Below are positions 60,811 through 64,000 of a DNA stretch of 64,000 nt, piece after piece. The DNA is taken from NCBI GenBank assembly GCA_963709505.1, contig CAVPXC010000010.1, positions 74,906 through 138,905 on the forward strand, given 5' to 3'. The notes under the pieces are model-generated. The model made no database searches and was not told the DNA's origin. It worked only from the letters and a program-made list of their open reading frames with translations. Positions within the stretch are counted from its first letter, which is position 1; the number at the start of each line of letters is the position of its first letter. The stretch is from CAVPXC01 sp963709505. GTDB lineage: Bacteria; Chloroflexota; Anaerolineae; JAAEKA01. A program made the translations under genes and the position numbers.

Positions 60811-61942
60811 CTATCTCGCCACCGACCGGATGATACCCACGATGCGCGCCAAATCGGCCTCGGTCATGGCCGTACCGGAGGGGAGGCAAAGGCCAAAGGT
60901 GAAGAGGTCGGCGGCCACGCTTCCGCCCACGATCTCGCAACCGGCAAACACCGGCTGAAGATGCATTGGCTTCCACAACGGGCGGGCCTCGATGTTCTCA
61001 GCTTCCAGCGCCAGGCGAACGTCCTCTCGGTCACCGCCAAATTGCTCGGGATCGATCGTCAGGGCCGTTAACCAACGCGTGGCCAAACCCCAAGGCGCCT
61101 CAGGCATGAAGGTGATGCCAGGTAAGTCGCCCAGGGTTCGCTGATAATACTCGAAGATGCGCCGTTTGGCATCGACGCGTTGTTGGAGGACGTCGAGCTG
61201 GCCGCGGCCGATTCCAGCCAGGACGTTGCTCAACCGGTAGTTGTAGCCGATCTCCGAGTGTTCGTAATGGGGCGCAGGGTCGCGCGCCTGGGTGGCCAGC
61301 TTGCGCGCGTGGTCGACAGCTCTCGGTCCGCGGATACCAGCATGCCCCCGCCGGAGGTGGTGATGATCTTGTTGCCGTTGAAGGAGAAGATGCCGGCCTT
61401 GCCAAAGGTTCCCGGTGGCCGTCCTTTGTAGGTTGCGCCGAGGGCTTCGGCTGCATCCTCGATCAACGGCACGCCGTGCTCCTCGCAGGCGGCCAAGATC
61501 GGGTCGATGTCGGCGCATTGGCCGTAGAGATGCACGAGCACCACGGCCTTGGGTAGGCGTCCCTGCCGGGCGCGGTGGTGCAGCGTCTCGGCCAACAGAG
61601 CGGGTCCATGTTCCACGAGACCAGGTCGCTGTCCACGAACGCCGGGCGGGCGCCCAGATAGGTGACTGCGTTGGCGGTGGCAACGAAAGTCAACGTAGAG
61701 ACCAGCACTTCGTCGCCCGCGCCAACGCCAACCAACTGCAAGGCCAGGTGCAGCGCGGCGGTGCCGAGGAAAGGGCCAGCGCATAGGCGCGCCCACCACC
61801 GCAGCAAACTCAGGCTCGAAGGCGTGGACCTGCGGGCCGAGCGGGGCGATCGAGTTGAATCGAAGACGTCTTGCACGTAATGCTGTTCGCGACCGGACAT
61901 ATGCGGAGGGGAAAGGTAAATGCGCGGGTTTTTTAATGGCAT
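60811..61942 (-). CDS. DegT/DnrJ/EryC1 sugar aminotransferase (PglE-like), several frameshifts
   Basis: ATG 61942 opens MPLKNPRIYLSPPHMSGREQ, matching UDP-4-amino-4,6-dideoxy-sugar transaminases. The family match can be followed through four frame changes: GTAALHLALQLVGVGAGDEV and VSTLTFVATANAV, then LPKAVVLVHLYGQCADIDPI and IEDAAEALGA with the PLP Lys in SFNGNKIITTSGGGM, then HSEIGYNYRLSNVLAGIG to the stop at 60811. Every motif of an active enzyme is present, so sequence errors are the likeliest cause. It would aminate the keto-sugar made by the PglF-like enzyme. Confidence 0.8.
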
Positions 61943-61952
61943 TTCAGCTAAG

Positions 61953-62617
61953 CTAGCGTTGCAAGCGGGTTTGGCTGGAACACCTACCACCGTCACTCCG
62001 GGAAGCCACGGACTTAGTGACGCAGTGCGCCAGCCCTTGCCCGGCATCATCTTCGATCACGAGAGGATTATCGGCAGTTCCGTTGATTATTGCGGCCCCA
62101 GTACCCGCATAGACACGCTTGCCCAAGTGGACGCACCCTGATACATGAACCCCAGGAGCTAGAGTTGCGTAATCGTCCATGATCACATCATGTCCGATGG
62201 TACAATCGAGATTTATCTGCACCTGTTTCCCTAGCTTGATGTTGGTGGTGAGAATGTTGCCAGCACAAATCACCGTTCCTCTCGCCAATCTCGATCCATT
62301 CGGACATCTCCGCACGCGGGTGGATGATCGTCTCAGTCCCCAGAATCCGGCAGCGGTGGCCTTTTCTATGATGGCATGCCGCGTCCTGTAGATTGCCTTA
62401 TGCCGCCCACGACAAAAGCTTTGGGAAACTGCCGCGAGGCACCCTCCAAACTCACATCGATGGGATGTTATTGAACAGGCTTCCGTGGGTGGCCGGATTG
62501 TCATCGATAAAGCAAACAACCTGGTATTTTGGGTGGTCTTGGTTACAAGATAAGACTAAAGGCAACCTCTCTGGCAAATCCTCCGGCTCCATCAATGACG
62601 ATTTGTTTCACAGACAT
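61953..62617 (-). CDS. PglD-like sugar O/N-acetyltransferase (left-handed beta-helix), several frameshifts
   Basis: ATG 62617 opens MSVKQIVIDGAGGFAREVAF, the nucleotide-sugar-binding domain of PglD-type enzymes, with YQVVCFIDDNPATHGSL in another frame. The hexapeptide-repeat helix follows (GNILTTNIKLGKQVQINLDC, TIGHDVIMDDYATLAPGVHV, LGKRVYAGTGAAIING). The end, PGVTVVGVPAKP, is in the frame that then runs into the aminotransferase start. At least three indels are needed to restore it. It would acetylate the amino sugar made by the PglE-like enzyme. Confidence 0.72.
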
Positions 62618-62657
62618 AGGTAGTAGCCTCCGGTTCTTTGTGGAGAGTGCAGTGGGT

Positions 62658-63246
62658 TTAGCCCATGAACTCCTGCATTGTCGCTTCTCCTGCCTGGTTC
62701 ATTCCCTCACGCTTGAGGATTTTCCAAATTGTCATGGTGATGGTTTTCAAGTCCAGACTGAACGACACGTTGTCAACATACCAAACGTCCAACGTGAATT
62801 TTGTTTCCCATGAAAGCGCATTGCGACCGTTTACCTGCGCCCACCCTGTGATGCCGGGTCGCACCTCATGGCGAGCGCATTTGCTCCGGCGTGTAGCGGT
62901 CCAAGTACTGCATAAGCAGGGGGCGGGGACCTCCCAGGCTAATGTCGCCCTTGACGACGTTGATTAGCTCAGGCAGCTCATCCAAGCTGGGTGCTGCGGA
63001 GCAATTGGCCGAAACGGGTCAAGCGGTCCACATTGGCAGCGGGTTGCCGTCCGTGCACCGAGCATCGATCATGGTGCGGAACTTGTATACAGCAAACGGC
63101 TGGCCGTGTAGCCCCGGCCGTTCCTCGCGAGAGAGGACGGGCGCGACCAGGCGCAAGCGGACAAGCACGGCTAGCGTCCCGATGAGCGGCGAGAGCAGAA
63201 TGAGCACCGCATCAGAAGCAGACCAGATCAAGAATGCGTTTCCCAA
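62658..63246 (-). CDS. undecaprenyl-phosphate sugar-1-phosphate transferase (PglC/WcaJ-like), several frameshifts
   Basis: The reverse strand, read across frames, gives the complete family pattern. A re-entrant hydrophobic helix VLILLSPLIGTLAVLVRL comes first, then ERPGLHGQPFAVYKFRTM (KFRTM), LTRFGQLLR, LDELPELINVVKGDISL (DELPQ-type motif), GPRPLL and VRPGITGWAQVNGRN, ending at LKREGMNQAGEATMQEFMG. At least three indels separate these pieces. The enzyme transfers phospho-sugar from UDP-sugar to undecaprenyl phosphate, starting glycan assembly. The start codon is uncertain. Confidence 0.78.
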
Positions 63247-63312
63247 ATCGGTGATACATCAGATATGTTCAGGCTCCGTCCCCTGCTGCCTTCTTCCAGG
63301 ACAGCCTCGATC

Positions 63313-64000
63313 TCATAAACTAGAGACATCGCGGCTATAGCGGGTGCGCGCCACCAGAACTCCTCGCTCGCCCATGGCCTGCCGGTCGCTCTCTGGCAAA
63401 GACTGGAGAAAACGCACGCCTGCGGCCAAGGCACTCGGATTCTCCGGGGCGCACGCGATACCGGCGCCGAGCGACACAACCAGATCGGCGACGTCGCCGG
63501 CTACGGCTGCCAGAATTCGCTTACCCGATCCGAGGTAGGCCAGCGTCTTGTGCGGGATCGTAATTCGGAACAGTGGGTTATCGCGGCAATTGCACCAACA
63601 GCCCGTCGGCCAGGGCATACAGCCGGGGCATCTCCTGTGCAGGATAGCGGCCCAGGAAACGTACGTTGGCCAGGTGCTGATCCTGTGCAAGCTGTTGCAA
63701 GCCCGGCAGAGCGATGCCGTCGCCGACCATGACGAACTGCACTTGCGGGTCATCCTTAAGCAGCTTAGCCGCCTCGATGACCGTCTCAAGCCCTTGGGCC
63801 TCGCCCATGTTGCCGGCGAACATGACGTTGAACCGCCCAGCCAGGTCGAGCTTCTTTTCAGCCAGTTGCGGTTCCGGCGCCGCCCGATAGTAGGTGTCAG
63901 GATCGACCCAGTTCGAGATGACGCGGATCTTTTCGGGCGGCACGCCCTTGTCTACCAGGTTCCGGAAGAAGCCCGGCGAGATCACCAGGATCGCCCTGGT
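63313..64000 (-). CDS. GT4 glycosyltransferase (WbuB-like), N-terminus beyond window, frameshifted
   Basis: Reading from the right edge: LVISPGFFRNLVDKGVPPEK, VISNWVD, FNVMFAGNMGEAQGLETVIE, MVGDGIALPGLQQLA, VRFLGRYP and LADGLLVQL. Near 63585 the frame shifts and continues DNPLFRITIPHKTLAYLGSG, ACAPENPSALA and the end YSRDVSSL at 63313. These are the donor-binding domain motifs of GT4 enzymes such as WbuB (L-fucosamine or amino-sugar transferases). The first 150 or more residues lie outside the window. Confidence 0.82.

Overview
The window is a GC-rich bacterial chromosome segment. Gene content suggests a Chloroflexota member (Caldilineae or Anaerolineae-like), probably from a metagenome or draft assembly. 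The supporting features are a CHAT protease paired with a novel-STAND NTPase, DUF4058, paired GT-C mannosyltransferase-like proteins, a KimA-type potassium permease with two RCK proteins, and abundant palindromic and heptameric intergenic repeats. The taxonomic call is inference; there is no rRNA in the window.

Layout. 0-7.3 kb: the start of an alpha/beta hydrolase, then a translationally coupled CHAT protease / membrane-spanning nSTAND ATPase / beta-propeller operon bracketed by three related inverted-repeat (MITE-like) elements, then a small Cys-rich secreted ORF. 7.3-14 kb: glucokinase, SDR and a glycosyltransferase forward, converging on a reverse glycan cluster (flippase-like protein, methyltransferase, a DegT aminotransferase with a large internal deletion, GT2 genes and gene debris). 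14-18.6 kb: DUF4058, a DUF2064 transferase and two GT-C membrane transferases. 18.6-24.6 kb: a reverse redox/sulfur cluster (glutaredoxin-thioredoxin reductase fusion, DoxX, NUDIX remnant, DsrE, RAM domain followed in frame by TusA, two radical SAM enzymes). 25-31 kb: cyclase, a large secreted protein, a cytidylate-kinase-like protein and an esterase. 31.8-35.1 kb: two RCK proteins with KimA. 35-46.5 kb: lactate/malate dehydrogenase, NUDIX, dienelactone hydrolase, thioesterase, Ppx/GppA, metallophosphatase, a very short autonomous transcription unit, penicillin acylase and a methyltransferase. 46.6-53 kb: M23 peptidase, methyltransferase, LuxR regulator, two trypsin-like proteases and a glycoside hydrolase. 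53.2 kb: tRNA-Leu(GAG). 53.4-64 kb: a reverse exopolysaccharide locus with epimerase, tyrosine autokinase and a PglF/PglE/PglD/PglC-like set (bacillosamine-type UDP-sugar synthesis and lipid-carrier loading), interrupted by a HicB/PIN toxin-antitoxin pair.

Sequence quality matters for reading this annotation. From about 12 kb onward many obviously homologous genes carry single-base frameshifts, several at homopolymers, and density rises sharply after 61 kb. Two genes have in-frame stop codons and several have clean internal deletions. Most frameshifts are probably assembly errors; the deletions and in-frame stops are less easily dismissed. All homology statements are from recognition of motifs by eye; no database search was run.
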